Part shown: positions 34,655 to 47,050 of the stretch, in pieces
Layout: each line of letters begins with the position of its first letter
Numbering within the stretch: the first letter of the stretch is position 1
NCBI GenBank assembly: GCA_018340805.1
Contig: JACMZG010001911.1
Location: 32,925,214 to 32,989,213 of the forward strand
Direction: 5' to 3'
From: Microvelia longipes
Lineage: Eukaryota > Arthropoda > Insecta > Hemiptera > Veliidae
DNA: 64,000 nucleotides
Position numbers and translations under genes: made by a program
The notes under the pieces: model-generated
What the model saw: the letters and a program-made list of their open reading frames with translations, nothing else
Databases searched by the model: none
What the model was told of the DNA's origin: nothing

Positions 34655-35757
34655 AACTAAAGTTATTTACTAAACCCCAAATCACGCTCAGCCGCTTTAA
34701 ACTTCAAGAAAATATTCAAAATCCATATGATTAGATGGATATAAAACGTTCCTTATCGCCTACATTACTCTCTTGATTTATGCCAATACATTTAATGTAA
34801 AACAACGTATGTTATATTTTTCCTTCGTGTAACTTTTTTAACCCACCAAATGTAATCACCAACCCCTGAATTTCTTTACCTATTATACATCACTGTATTA
34901 TTATAACTGTAATATTTTTTCTTTTCATTGGATACTCTAATTTTAAAAAAAAACTTTGATTCAGAGGATGAAATTGTTTCATTATTCTTTTTATAGGGTC
35001 AAAAAATACATATCAAACGAAATTCCCCAGTACAAAAATAAAACTACCTTGTCTTAAATAAGAGTATTTATTTTGCTGCTATCTATTATTTTTCTCTATC
35101 AATTGTTGAATAGACCCTCATTAATTTAATCTTTCCAAAAGATTATATTCTAATCTTGAATATTTATTTTACTCATTTGTATTCACTTTAAAAATTTTTA
35201 AGGAAAGAAATCCTTCTATCTTAAATCAACAAACATCGCATTCTTTTAATTTTTAATCTTAATCTGTTGATTTAGTAGTACTCATTTATATTATAATTTT
35301 AAAAAACAAAAACTTTTAACAAATCAAACTACAAACGTAGCACAAATCATTATCAAAAAAGTAATAAAGGATTTATCAAGAATATCATATCCATTTTTGT
35401 TACAAATGTTACTCAACGGTAGTAAGATCCCGGTGCATAAACCTCGGGGAGGAAACGAACCTTTTAGAAACCAGGTTGTTTTGACTTCATTAACCCGGTT
35501 TGCTGAGATAGGAATATTTTATAGAATCTGTAAAATTTAAGGTATGTAATTTTGGGATTTTAGCTACCATTTAAAGTAATCAAGAAGTAACAAAAATTAT
35601 GGTCAATTAGCGAAAACCCGAAAATAGGGCCGGTAAACAATATATTTCAAGTGGGAGTCGTTTTCGATGTTTTTTGAGCCTGTGAGTTTGTGACTTAAAA
35701 ATACAGAAAAAGTAAGTAACAAGTAATGCTTGAGTAATAAAAATTATTAAAAATTTT
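34655..35757. other. No gene seen downstream of the glycoprotein
   Basis: AT-rich DNA with no obvious LTR, polypurine tract or second ORF. I looked for direct repeats with the sequence upstream of the glycoprotein and found none by eye. Confidence 0.5.
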
Positions 35758-35884
35758 TTAATAATTGAGTAACCTGCTCAAGTTATAAAGCATAAATGGG
35801 AACCTTAAGCAAAAAATTGGTTGTTAAGAACGGAAACACGGATTTCAAAGGAAATTCACTAAGTGACAACCGAGCCAGAAATTA
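35758..35884 (+). mobile_element. MITE family A end
   Basis: AATTGAGTAACCTGCTCAAG, TTATAAAGCATAAATGGGAA, CGGAAACACGGATTTCAAAG and CAACCGAGCCAGAAATT follow in the order seen at 9930-10092 and 17080-17197. Confidence 0.6.
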
Positions 35885-35994
35885 AACTTACTCTTAGATC
35901 ATAACTTAAACTAGACAAATAATAGGTCTAGTGAACATTTTTATAATATAACGTGATAAAATAATAAAACATTATTCAGTTATCTAGGTTGATT

Positions 35995-36225
35995 TTGTCT
36001 TGGCACCACGGAGAACTGGGGTTCCCATGCCAGGTTACGCTCTCAATTCATATAAGAGTATTCTTCATATAAATTGTCGCCAATGTATATGAAGTTTATA
36101 TGAACTTGAATGAGTTATGGCCATTACACTTTGAGCGTAATGGTTGCGTCTACCACCTGAGGTTGTTCCCACAGGAGTTATCCCTTATGAGTCGCAAGGC
36201 TTTAACAGGCATTGTTGTTAATATT
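35995..36225 (+). repeat. Interspersed repeat B, copy 1 (SINE-like)
   Basis: Shares an ordered 3' part with 50499-50670: CACCACGG, GAGCGTAATGG, CTACCACCTGAGGTTGTTCC, GAGTTATCCCTTATGAG, CGCAAGGCTTTAACAGGCATT. The spacing suggests one family; there is no coding capacity. Confidence 0.65.
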
Positions 36226-37029
36226 TTTTATAATATAAATGATATAAAATATAATTAGTTCATTTTTATTGTTATAAAAAGACGAAACCAAACAATTTAT
36301 TTCATTGGTCCTACCTTTCCCAATTATACCTTTTCCTCGTCCTTTCCAAGTTATCAACACTAATAGAGTTTAATTTATTAATATAAATTAGTGTTCATGA
36401 AAATCGTTTTTCAAAGAGTTTTTAAATACGATTTTTAAGGAACAAACTTCTTCACTCAGCTTGCTGACTTCAAGTTAACATCCAACGGATACAATTGTAC
36501 AACAGCTGTACAACTCGCTGCTTCTATATTACAACAACCAGCTCTGTATTACAATCACTAGCAGCAGCTATGCGTCCTTATACATACCAAATCTTTATTT
36601 TTCACATCTTTATTCCACCTGTCATTACTTCATTTTACTGTCGCCTACTTCTTCTTTTGGATTTTACTTTCGTCTATCATCTCATCCATCATTTGCTTCA
36701 TCATCACATCCATTATGTCACACTTCAGCCTGCCATACTCGAACTAGGACATTGCAGAATAACATCACTTCTCTTCGTCATATTTTCAATATTTTTTTTT
36801 CTTTCCCTCTATATACCAAAGTATTATTTGAAAAACAAAAAGAAAATACTCTTTTCCTTTATAGTTCTTATACTTTAAAACCTATATCTTTATTCAAGTT
36901 ATATTTAATCCAATTTGGATTTAATTTTCTCTAAGCAGAAGATAAGTTATCCCTTAGCTATTCTTTTCCTGAGCAAGTGGGAAATGCTATGAAAATTATG
37001 TTTTTCCGTGGAAAGGACGTTTCCTGTAG
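36226..37029. other. No supportable gene
   Basis: Contains a hairpin (AACACTAAT ... ATTAGTGTT, 36357-36396) and a C/T-rich stretch at 36480-36800 that gives a 127-codon low-complexity ORF rich in His, Tyr and Phe. I do not regard it as a gene. Confidence 0.5.
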
Positions 37030-37300
37030 TTTTCCAATATTTGTAAAGAATTTAATTAAATCAAGTTATTAATATTTAGCTAGTTTAAATATACACATAT
37101 ACGTACATTCCCATCAAGCCGTCTTTTAATTATGTAACATTTCTTACCTATTTAAACCCCATAATAACCAAAGATTAAGCGGATGAGGCTCTTTATTTCA
37201 GTCTATTTTAGTTTCAGTCCTCATCTCTGACCATCATGACCAGGTACCCATTTAAATATCCAAATATAAAATGAATACCAAATGCCATATTAATATAAGA
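37030..37300 (+). repeat. Dispersed repeat C, copy 2
   Basis: Ordered match to 30436-30700: TTTTCCAAT, TAGTTTAAATAT, ATCAAGCCGTCTTTTAAT, AACATTTCTTACCTATTTAA, TAGTTTCAGTCCTCATCTC, GACCAGGTACCCATTTAAAT. Confidence 0.7.
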
Positions 37301-37424
37301 TTATAAACAAAATTAATAGGTTAATATTAGATATTCATAATACATAAATATAAAAGAGTAAATTTTTTGGACTGTTTTTTGAAGACTTTTTTTAGATTAT
37401 AAATAATAATTATTTATTTAATAA

Positions 37425-37748
37425 TTCTTACAACGTTTCGTTGAGCGAAGCTCAACATCTTCAGGTGAATCCAAAATAAAACCAAAATCGAAAATTTAGA
37501 ATAAATGACAGAAAACGTCAGTAAACAAAAAAAATATTAAGGAGGCAGGGACAAACTATTAACTGAACGGTGATTATTATTTGTAGATAGAGGCACTGTA
37601 TTTTTAGGTGGTCTTTACAAATTAAAAATAGTTGTGTAAATACTATTTATATTGTTTGAATCCTGTTTTTTATTTATGGTGTTAGGGTCAGTTTTGGTGT
37701 AAATACTTTCGAAAATGCGTCGTTTGTTCAAATGTTTTTCGGAATGTA
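37425..37748 (-). mobile_element. Penelope-like element 3' end (fragment)
   Basis: On the minus strand a coding tail reads SEKHLNKRRIFESIYTKT, then DPNTINKKQDSNNI, and stops at about 37618. Then, after about 150 bases, comes CACCTGAAGATGTTGAGC followed by AACGAAACGTTGTAAG (plus strand 37433-37466). The tail resembles the end of the GIY-YIG endonuclease domain (KRRxxEsxxI ... N) of Penelope-like elements. The CTGAAGATG...CGAAACGT block is a recurrent 3' sequence next to such elements in arthropods. The rest of the element is missing. Confidence 0.5.
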
Positions 37749-39439
37749 AGAATTATTAAATAAAATATTATTATTTAGGACTGCAGTCTTCAAAAAATTG
37801 TAATTATACATAAATATATATATTATAATTAAACATAAGTTATACTGTTTAAATACACCTAAAACTATCAATATATGCATGTTGTGTGTGTATGCATGTT
37901 TATTTTTTATTTCTAATAGCAAAGGAAGTAATAAATAGTAATAACTAATACTTGTGAAGTAATAAATACTATTGTAAGCATTATCATACTAGGCTCCCCA
38001 GACGTATATATTTTTATTGTACGTAGTCACTAACACAAATCTGTAAAATGAAAATGAAAAAGTACACCAAGTATGTAGTACTCAAAGGGATATACCAGGC
38101 GGAAGAATAACAACAGAAAAGTGGCATTTTTCCAAAGAAAACTCTGAACAAACATAGAAATAAAACCAAGGAGTAGCTATGCAGGTATTTATGCTCCTTT
38201 CTATAACCATAATTTGGCTTTAAAGACATCTCTATATTATAAAAAGGTCAGTGCGAGGTGAAAAGGCAAAAACAGCTCAATAGATTCGCTTAAAAATACA
38301 TTAAAAATACTTTGTGCACTTTAGTGTGTTTATTAACAGATTTTGTCGTGATACGTTCAGAAGCAACTTACCTATCAAGTAACATATAAATTACTTTATC
38401 TTTCATCTTTGTTTTTACTTTTATTGAAAAATAAATATTTTTTGAATCAAAGAAAATTAAAAAGAATACAAGGGTCGTAATTATAATACTTAAATGTCAA
38501 AAAATGATGATTATACATTTTTTGATAATTGGTTTTAAATAAATTACAAAATACGATTTTCAAAAGTAAGCTTTTGTAATAATGACGAATCAAGATTTAT
38601 TTTTAAAGTTTTATGATTTTTTTCTTTTTTTAATTATTTTATTTTTAATTAACACTAATATTGTTAAATTAAATTTAATGATGATGTCTTCACCAAAGAT
38701 ACGCAAAGTGGAGTTTTTTAAACTAATAGACTATACATTAAGCATTTGATTCGCTTGAAATTTATAACACATGATGAATTATTTTAAGTGTGACCATACA
38801 AGGTACACACCCTGGTATACATGTGGGTATACCATTATGAATGACCCTTAAGCAGTCTGAAAAAAGGAAGCACTGGCTCTACTATTTAAATGTTTTAAGT
38901 TCTATATCAAGAACCTTTGGACTACACCAGAACGGACTTAAAATTAAAATGTAGAAGGCTATAGAAACATTTAATTTATATATGTAAAAATGTTGACTTG
39001 AATCTGACGCAAGAGATATATGATATCGTTATAAATTTAACATAAAAACGTAACCTAGCTCTATTTTCTATGCTGATAACATATGGAAAACATCAGATCA
39101 TCAAAAAATAAAATCTCATCTATGCTACACTTTCTCATTCAAGCTTATCTCAGATGAAAAATATGTTTTTACTGAAAATAAAAATTCTGCAACGCAATAA
39201 CAGTTTATGAAATGTAAAAACAATATTCTCCAGAGTATATAGTAGGTAAAATGTTAAAATTCAATTTTGAGTGTGCATGCTTTATACATTTTGAAAGGCT
39301 GTCTACGTATTAATAACTCAAAATAAGGGAAGAAAGCAAAATAAAGGTATTTCCATCTAAAATTAAAATTTAATAATTAATTTGAAATCTGTTTGGAAGC
39401 TATTACAAAACATTTTGTTTATTATTTATTTTTAAAGAT
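37749..39439. other. No gene seen
   Basis: AT-rich non-coding DNA. The ORFs at 37728-37922 and 38014-38229 lack recognisable features. Confidence 0.55.
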
Positions 39440-39580
39440 TAATAAGTCAGGCACACAGTCCCTCGGTAAAATATTCATCACAACTTCGGACTCGCTTTGC
39501 TCTTCTTCACTACTTGCTCCATTCATCTCTATTTTCCTTGATATACGTATTCGCAGACACACATTTATCTCATTTTAATG
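39440..39580 (+). repeat. Family 1 repeat, partial
   Basis: CCTCGGTAAAATATTCATCA followed by TTCGGACTCGCTTTGCTCTT and CATCTCTATTTTCCTTGA matches the 5' landmarks in order; diverged. Confidence 0.45.
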
Positions 39581-39649
39581 GAAACAAAAAGTACAGGTTA
39601 ATAGGAAATTTCTATATATAATAGCTCTAAATAGGGTGGAAATTGGTCA

Positions 39650-40900
39650 GACGAAAAAGGAAACAAATGAGGTATCGTATCTGTTGATCTGAAACTTTAG
39701 TTCAGTTAGATTACAAAATTAAATACTAAGATAAATCAGATAACCCATTTGACAAAAATAGTTTTGTAGACGTAGAGAAACTTAGGAGTTTAGAATATAG
39801 TGGGATTAGAGAAAGTCCTATGGAGATAAAGGATAGTCTGGCAGTTCAGGTTTTAATTAAAGTGTAAAAATGGAAATGGTAGGTATTAGCTGGTAAGTAA
39901 ATGACCTTGGAGAGAATATCCTCCTGAGGTACCAAAAAATTATTTTTTAGCTTTACAGCTAGACTTAATTCTTTATTTAAAAAAACAAGATTCAGACTTA
40001 TTATGGAAATACAACGAAATAATTCAGGATCAGTTTGAAAAGAATGAATAGATGAAAACAAAATTCAATTTTATTATCATTATATATTATTTTAAGCATT
40101 ATTGTCCACACCATCAACTTATTACACCACAAAAATCAACAGGTAAGTTCTGCATTGTGTACATTGTATCAGCTAGAAATAGAAGGAAAACAAGGGATAA
40201 AAATTTGAAGTATGAAGAATTTTGATGGTATACATGTGTTCTTTGATTAAGCGGGTTAGAATGAGAGAAATAGCCACAGTGCCATTCTCCAACTAGGGCT
40301 AGATCATAAGGATAGAGACGTTACAGATACGGCTAATGATATATTCTGCACTTAAAGACAGTTTAGTAGAATATTGGTTTGATAGAGTAGCCTTTGGAAT
40401 AATATCTAGTCCTTTCCTTCCTAATGTCACTATTCAATAACATTTACATATCATTGGTGATTAGATAGCTTCAACAGGTACCATAGAATGCGTTTATAAT
40501 ATTTATTATAATCAAATGACAGCGTGTGAAAATAGTTGAAGGGAGCCAATGAGGTTGGTCCTGGATAGTAATCCACGCCCACAATTTCATATCAAACCTC
40601 ATTGATTCATCAACTCAATTTCCCCACGCTGTCAACTGATTAAAACCGTTTGTCATACTATAACATCAATAAAACCAAAATATGCTGATAGCATTTATAA
40701 AAGATAATAAAATACCTACTAATGAATGGATTTAAGTAGTAACAAAATATACCAGGAAGATAGTGCGGAATAAAATTCAATTAGTGTATTAGGGTTAAAT
40801 TTGGTAAAGTTGCATATAGGTTCAGTAAGAATGTTGCTGACGTTATAGATATCTCCTTAATGAAAATTGAGTATCAAACTATGTTGCAAGTATGTTTAAT
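39650..40900 (+). pseudogene. BEL/Pao retrotransposon pol remnant
   Basis: Plus-strand frames give, in order, NPFDKNSFVDVEKLRSLEY with SGIRESPMEIKDSLAVQ (protease-RT linker), NYFLALQLDLILYLKKQ with LLWKYNEIIQDQFEKN (RT N-terminus), PHHQLITPQKSTGKFCIVY with VSARNRRKTRDKNL (the PHH...ASA block), MREIATV and DHKDRDVTD (fingers/palm), and FDRVAFGIISSPFLPN (the RVPFGxxSSPF block). A weak NEWI and LGL region follows. These are hallmark blocks of BEL/Pao reverse transcriptase, separated by frameshifts and stops. The element cannot be functional. Its LTRs are not found. Confidence 0.75.
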
Positions 40901-42590
40901 AATTTAGGACTGTTTATTACTAGATATTATTACTGTTTATTAAGAGATATTATTACTAGAGGAGCCTTATCGGTTGAATTTTGAAACATCAAAAAAGTAA
41001 CCTGAACACCCACCCTCAATAATTAATATTATCAAATAAACAGTAAAAACATAAGGCATGAAATATACATTAACTTATATAATGCAACGTTTTATTTAAT
41101 ATTATTTATCTAATCAATGTGGGAAAAGCCAACAACGATTGAGTTATTATAACCTTAACTAACTTTTAGAGTAGGTTTCAAAGAGGTTACACACAACCCC
41201 TGATAACCCTAAAAAGATGTTTCAAGTGTCTCTAGTAATATATCTTTATTCATCCGATAATTAATAAGATGTCTTCTAATAAGCTTATAATTTTTTTTTC
41301 TTTCCACAGACGATTTATTATTGTACAACAAAGCCAGCTTTCAACCTGTACAGTCATCATTAGTACCGGTGAGATTGTGAGATGAGTCTAAATTACTTTT
41401 TAGAGTGGGTGTTTGTTAAACCTCTGATAAATTTTAATGAAATATAAAATTTTATAGATAATTATAAATGAAATAAAAGATTATACTAAAAACATAAATA
41501 TGACACATTTTAATCCGATCTTTAAAATAGTTGCATTTCGATTTTTCATTTTATATAACAGTCATCAATCATTTAAAATAATCATTAATCATCAATGACA
41601 CATTTTTTTATTAACTTTTTACGACACTCTAAACCTAATTTAATTTATTTGATATACTTCTAATTTGACTTAGAGTTAGATCAAATAAATCCCACGCGTC
41701 AATAGAGCCAGGCAAAGTATATCAGTTTAAAACCACTAAATTAACTTCTAGTAAACCTGTTGAAATTTTAAAATAAATATTGGTTTAAAATTGTATTCTC
41801 TCTTTTTTCTGCGATTAATTTGTTTACATTTGATGCTCTTCTTTAAACAAATTATAGTGAACATTAACCCAAATAATTTACAAAAAAATTGGAAGGGAAA
41901 GCTCTAACAAAGCAGTGTAAACAATAGTTTTCACGTAATGGATGGTTTTTATCTGAGAATTGTAAACACTGGACAATATCAAGAGATGTATAAGAGTTTA
42001 TCTGGGACATTTTCCAATCTCAAGTATCTAAAAGAAGTATTTTATTTCTTTATTTTATCTACTTTGCTTTGTTTATCTGTTATTGTGAGAGAGTTACAGA
42101 TAAAAAGCGCACTCATCCAGCATTCTAAAGACAATACACTTTTGATCAAACATAATTTTAGTTTGAATTCGATGTATTCTTCTTTTTGTTTGTGGTGTTC
42201 TAGTCTCTAGAATAGAACACATTGATTCCATAGATGGAATCAATGGTGCACAAAGCGGTTAGATTTATTCTCGCAATATTGCTTTTTTTAGAATATCTCT
42301 TTCATATTTTACAGAACCGCATGAGGTAAATTAATGAATTGAATAGAATACATAGAAATACAAAGTGAATAAATAAATACCAGCATAATATTATATTAGA
42401 CTTGTATTGTGGCCTGTCTCTGACATTATACCGTTTAAAATAAGTAATGTAAACAATAGGACAATATTCAAGCACATACCTGCCTTGCAATATTAGACTT
42501 GAAAAAGATCCCTTACTACAAATTAGACTGGGTTTAGAAAAAAAATAGGACCTTTCATAGTAGCAATCAATAGTTATTAACTTACTATAG
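40901..42590. other. No supportable gene
   Basis: AT-rich. The 90-codon ORF at 41938-42210 has one hydrophobic stretch (VFYFFILSTLLCLSVIV) and no family features. A 59-base segment (41310-41368) lies between an acceptor-like TTTCCACAG and a donor-like GTGAGA, but nothing links it to a gene. Confidence 0.45.
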
Positions 42591-42592
42591 TA

Positions 42593-43511
42593 CGACACAC
42601 GGCTAAAATCAATTGACACCCCGCCAAAATCTCAATGCTTTCAACCCTCATTTTTAAATAAAAAAATCCCTTCTTTATAGTAACAAAAAAAATCCCCACT
42701 CTGGCAACACTGAAAGTCAGGTTATGTTTTGAATTTTATGATTTGTTTTTATTTGATATCGTATTTTTTTTATTTTTAAAAATTTATTTATTTACTTTTT
42801 AAGTAAGAACATCGCTGTATCTTATAAAATTTTTCTAAGTGTTGCATTAAATTTGTTAGGGAAGTATGAATTAAGTGAAGTTAAAGTTTTTGATTACGTA
42901 ATGCAATGGATCATAATAGTTCTATGATAAAAGTTTGACGATTTTAATAAATCGTCAGCTTTAATTACTTTTTTCCAAAATAAACTGCTTTTTTGTGTCA
43001 TGTTTGTATAATTGAATGCGTATTGTTTCATATTATAAAAATAATATGACACAATATGCATTCATGACTTAAAAAAGTCAAGACTGTCATCTATTGAAAG
43101 ACATTGGCATTTTCGAAAAAAAATGCTGTCTTTTGGTTGACAGACCCCAAACCCTGCGCTGTACTCTAATATCAAGAAATGCTTGAAGAATACATCAATG
43201 TCCATGCGTCAAATATAGGCACTCAGATCATATTACAACTCTGCAATAATTGGATGAATTAAATAGATTGGAATGGAACGAAACGAACTCGAACAGATAA
43301 ATATGCACAAAGAGGGAAATAAAAGCGACGCGAGGTTTCAAATATTTACAACCAGTGTTGCCTTTTTATGATTTTATTTACGAAAAAGGTATTTTTTTAT
43401 ACCGAGGTTGGCATAAAGTGGAGGGGGAAAGAGCGGGGTCGGTCTGAACCAATAGAATTCTTTCCCTCACAGATTTTTGGCGGGGTGTCAATTGATTTTA
43501 GCCGTGTGTCG
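42593..43511. mobile_element. 919-bp TIR DNA element, non-autonomous
   Basis: Ends read CGACACACGGCTAAAATCAA and its reverse complement. The inverted repeats match for about 41 bp (42593-42633 and 43471-43511) with one 1-base indel, and weaker inverted similarity continues inward (CTGGCAACACT near 42695, AGTGTTGCC near 43360). TA flanks both ends (42591-42592 and 43512-43513), as for Tc1/mariner-type insertion. No transposase ORF. Inside are a GACGATTT/AAATCGTC hairpin near 42937 and a long hairpin around 43013-43065. Confidence 0.75.
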
Positions 43512-43558
43512 TATTATAAGAAAGATGAGGAAGTTTTTGCTCCCTGAGCAGTCAAATT

Positions 43559-43691
43559 GGTTCCTGAGGCCAAAGCCAAAGGAACCATATTGATTAATTC
43601 TCGAGGCTTGCCGAGGAATTTATTTTGTTGGTTTCCGAGATTTGCGAGGAAACCATTCAATTAACTCACGAGGAGAAGCCGAGGGGGTTAA
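43559..43691. repeat. Four consecutive stem-loops with a shared core
   Basis: Hairpins at 43559-43586 (GGTTCCT / AGGAACC), 43596-43620 (AATTC / GAATT), 43630-43654 (GGTTTC / GAAACC) and 43661-43691 (TTAAC / GTTAA). Each encloses a core of the type CGAGGCTTGCCGAG or a variant. The stems differ in sequence between units but each is self-complementary. Confidence 0.7.
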
Positions 43692-43839
43692 TTACAGCTC
43701 AGGATCAACCTGGTTCTTCCGTTGTAAGTATAAGATTTTACCTCCAGAGAAAAAATATAATAACAAACAGTATACTTTATTAAAGTTGTCTTGAATGAAT
43801 GCGACTCATTTTGTACTACTTCAAACCAAATATTACACA

Positions 43840-43985
43840 CATAAATACACACACACATACATACATACAGAAAACTTTGAGAAAACCATTCAGAAGGCCT
43901 TAAAAACACCTGAAACGGATAATTCCGATTTCATCCCGGTTTCGGATTGTTTTACAAACACAATACTTTTCCTATATTCCTGAGG
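43840..43985 (+). repeat. Family 1 repeat, 3' half
   Basis: ACACACACATACATACATAC, AAAACCATTCAGAAGGCC, CCTGAAACGGATAATTCCG, CCCGGTTTCGGATTGTTTT, CACAATACTTTTCCTATATT match the 3' half of the 61823 copy. Confidence 0.7.
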
Positions 43986-46864
43986 TATAAATGAGAGTAG
44001 GTGCTATTTCTTGCCAAAGCTATATTTTAAAGAAATAAAAACCTCTCAGATATTTAAAATTTTTACTCTGTGGCAAGAACCTCAGATATAACGCATATAT
44101 TGTGTTCAAAGAGTAAATTCATTTGCGACAAGTCGTTTTAACTTTTTTTCAGTAATAATGATGGAACTTAGGAATCGGCTTAGTTGTTGTGCCCTTTTTA
44201 CCAACTCCCGAAGTTTGAAGAGAGAGTTTAAATTTCTATTACTATGAGAGTACATTTTTTGTCACATTTACAAAGAAACCGTAAATTTAAATTCAGATAT
44301 TGTTCTATTTTCTTCTTCTTTTGTTGATATTTTATAACCAGTTTGCCAAAAGTTATATAAAACTGGACAAAAACAAAAAATATAATCTTGAGAAATTGTT
44401 TTAAGAATTAATTAATTTTTCAAAATATATTAAATTAATAAATTTAGAGGATATGATCAGAAATGTATCATTAAAAAGTAAATGTCTATTTGTAGGAGGC
44501 CATGAATTTCTTTGTGTTATCCAGGAGTTGATAAAGGAGTATCCCTTGCTATCATGATCTCAGATTATGATTGGTTAGGGCATGAAAATAGGACATGATC
44601 TGAGAGGTTATAAAGCTCATTATAGGGTTTTAAGATGTATTCGTAGTTGAACACGAAATAATTACTAGAGGAACTTTTAGAATTATTATATTATAGTCTT
44701 AAGTTTCACTATGGTGTTATTAAACTATAGTCAGTCTTTTTGTAAAACACCTTTTACAAACCCGCAATAAGATTCAAAATCATGGAGTCAAAATATTTCA
44801 TTCGCAGAACATATTCTTTAAAATAGAAATTCAAGGTATAGAAAGACGAAAGATCAATAATTTATAAAAAATAAGATGATACTAAAACCTTCGGGCCCAA
44901 GTAAACTGTGTGAGATAAGTGTGAGATAAGTTGTTTATAGAATAGAGTACAAGGATGGTTATCTGTTTTCTTTTCATCTATATTACTTTGACCTTTCAAT
45001 ATTTTCCTTTCTCATAAAACGTCTCTAAACCTAACAATTGGAACCACTAATATATAAGAAGATTATTTTTAATATTAATCTTTATACCATCTAAAATTAC
45101 CCTAAAATTATTAATCATAATACATTCAAAGATAAAGATCCCAAAATTGTTAAGTAGTAAGAAATATTAAAATATATTTTAAAATTTTTTTGTAAATAAC
45201 TACTCTTTAGATAGTTTGCAGGTATTTTGTTTTTAAGTTTCCTTACCTACCACAGGTATATATAAAAAGTTTTGTGGTTATTTTTTTCATTTATTTACAC
45301 TTATTTGTCATTTTTTTGCTTATCGAAATGTAAAAAAAGAACAAGGCATCAGTCATCCAAAACAATGCAAATCAGGTAATAAGTAGATTCAGGTTAGGGT
45401 AACATTTTGGAAAAAATTCTAAGGGGTTTTGAGAAAACCTTAGAAAAAAGGTTTCAGATTAGAAAGATTTTAGTCAAGAGGTTTTTTTAATACAACACAA
45501 ATCTATTCAAAATCTAAAACCCTATTTTTTCTTTCTGCCATTCACACTCCGCTGTTCTCAGTCATCACTCACACAAGAAAAACATTCTCTGAATTTATCT
45601 TTCTCATATATTTTCTTTGCCTTTCAACAAATATTTCAACGACAATCCAAACTTTTTATTTTTACAAAAGTTAAACACAATAAAATAGGAAAAAATAAAA
45701 AAAGGCTTACCTAATAATAAAAAAAGTTTAGACTGGGGAAAAAAGTTAAGTTACATACGGTCTACTCCCACGCTTCTATTAAATAAATATTACACCATAA
45801 AAAAGTTTTATGGTTTACGAAGTTAAAGCTCACTTGAGTGAGCATGAATTGAAGCATTATTCAAAACATAATTTTGTTCTTCAAGACTTTAATTTATAAG
45901 ATTTTTAGAAGGAAATAGTAGTCTCAAATCGTTAACATTTGTATGAGATACTTGTGAAAAATATTAAACAACCCCGTGTAATCCTAAATAAAAAAATAAA
46001 TAAATCGTTAACTAATACACATTAGTATAAGTATCGTTACAATACACATTTTGGTCTCTAAACTTTCAATATGATATCAAATCTAAACGAACTTTCAAAT
46101 AAGAGTTATTTGCGCAGTCACCCCTAGTAGTTACTTCGTAGTTATCCTAAATTGTTTAACGCTGAACTTTGATTTGACCGAATCTTAAAAACTATAAATC
46201 TTTATATCACAGAGTGAAAACTTTTTAGCAGTAAGATACTGATTTTAGCTATTTTCTTCTTTGAAAGTTTAATGATTTAAGGACTTAAATATACGATAAC
46301 GAGTAGCGCAGTATTCCCTTCCTTATAATAAATTACATTCTTACCAGTTTCAAATGTAAGAATAATACTTAACGCTACTTCTTATAAAAAACACTTGTAG
46401 TAAACTAAGTAAATAAACCCTATAGTAGAGTCTAAGTGCATAAAGTACAACACAAAGGAAAAAGTTTAAAGATTGAAACTCAACTAAACTCTCTAACTTT
46501 ACTCATACTTTCTTAAAACAAGTAACAAAATAGTTTAAGTGATCTTAAATATATATTTTTAAGAGGAAATTTTTTTTATAACAATGAAATGCTATTTTTC
46601 TATAAGCTTGAACTGGTTGAGTCATATCCACGTTTTCCCTCTCGCAAATGCCACTCTACTGATAATCCTAATGCACATGGACACTAACCATCAAGCCAAG
46701 CTCTGGGTACTAGTCACAGATGGAACTAATTCATTATCTATTTTATAATTTATGGCAGAATATTTCCATTGCAATAATAGTACATAAATTCCATTGTTAA
46801 TACAAGCTTTATACCGAAAATTAACAGTAGTTTACTTCCCTATCTCATATAATAGGGGGGAAAC
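43986..46864. other. No gene seen
   Basis: About 2.9 kb of AT-rich non-coding DNA. Nothing supportable. Confidence 0.55.
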
Positions 46865-47050
46865 TTTTTTTAATGGGTAGGATCACTAGGAGACGTCTTT
46901 AGCATTTCTAGAGACCACAAATACCGGTAAATCTGGGAGTCCATTTACACCGCCTACGTGTTCAATCCGAAAGCTCAGTATCTTTAAGACAGCCCATAAC
47001 GCAGAGTTTTATTTTAACATAAGCTGGAAACAATAGAAACATGAATTAAA
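46865..47050 (-). repeat. Diverged copy of the SINE-like body
   Basis: GAGACCACAAATACCGGTAA, ATCTGGGAGTCCATTTACA, TCAGTATC and AAGCTGGAAACAATAGAAAC align in order with ACCACAGACACGGCTAAATC, TGGGTCTCCACTTTTACAG and AACTGGAGACAAAGGAAAC of the right palindrome arm (12340-12480). Confidence 0.5.

Noticed and set aside
36495..36878. 127-codon ORF rich in His, Tyr and Phe
   Set aside because: It reflects a C/T-rich simple stretch and has no domain.
41310..41368. Possible 59-base internal exon between TTTCCACAG and GTGAGA
   Set aside because: Two of three frames are open, but the length is too short to judge and no neighbouring exon is recognisable.
41938..42210. 90-codon ORF with one hydrophobic segment
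   Set aside because: I considered a receptor-type fragment but saw no family motif. A single ORF of this length is expected by chance in 64 kb.
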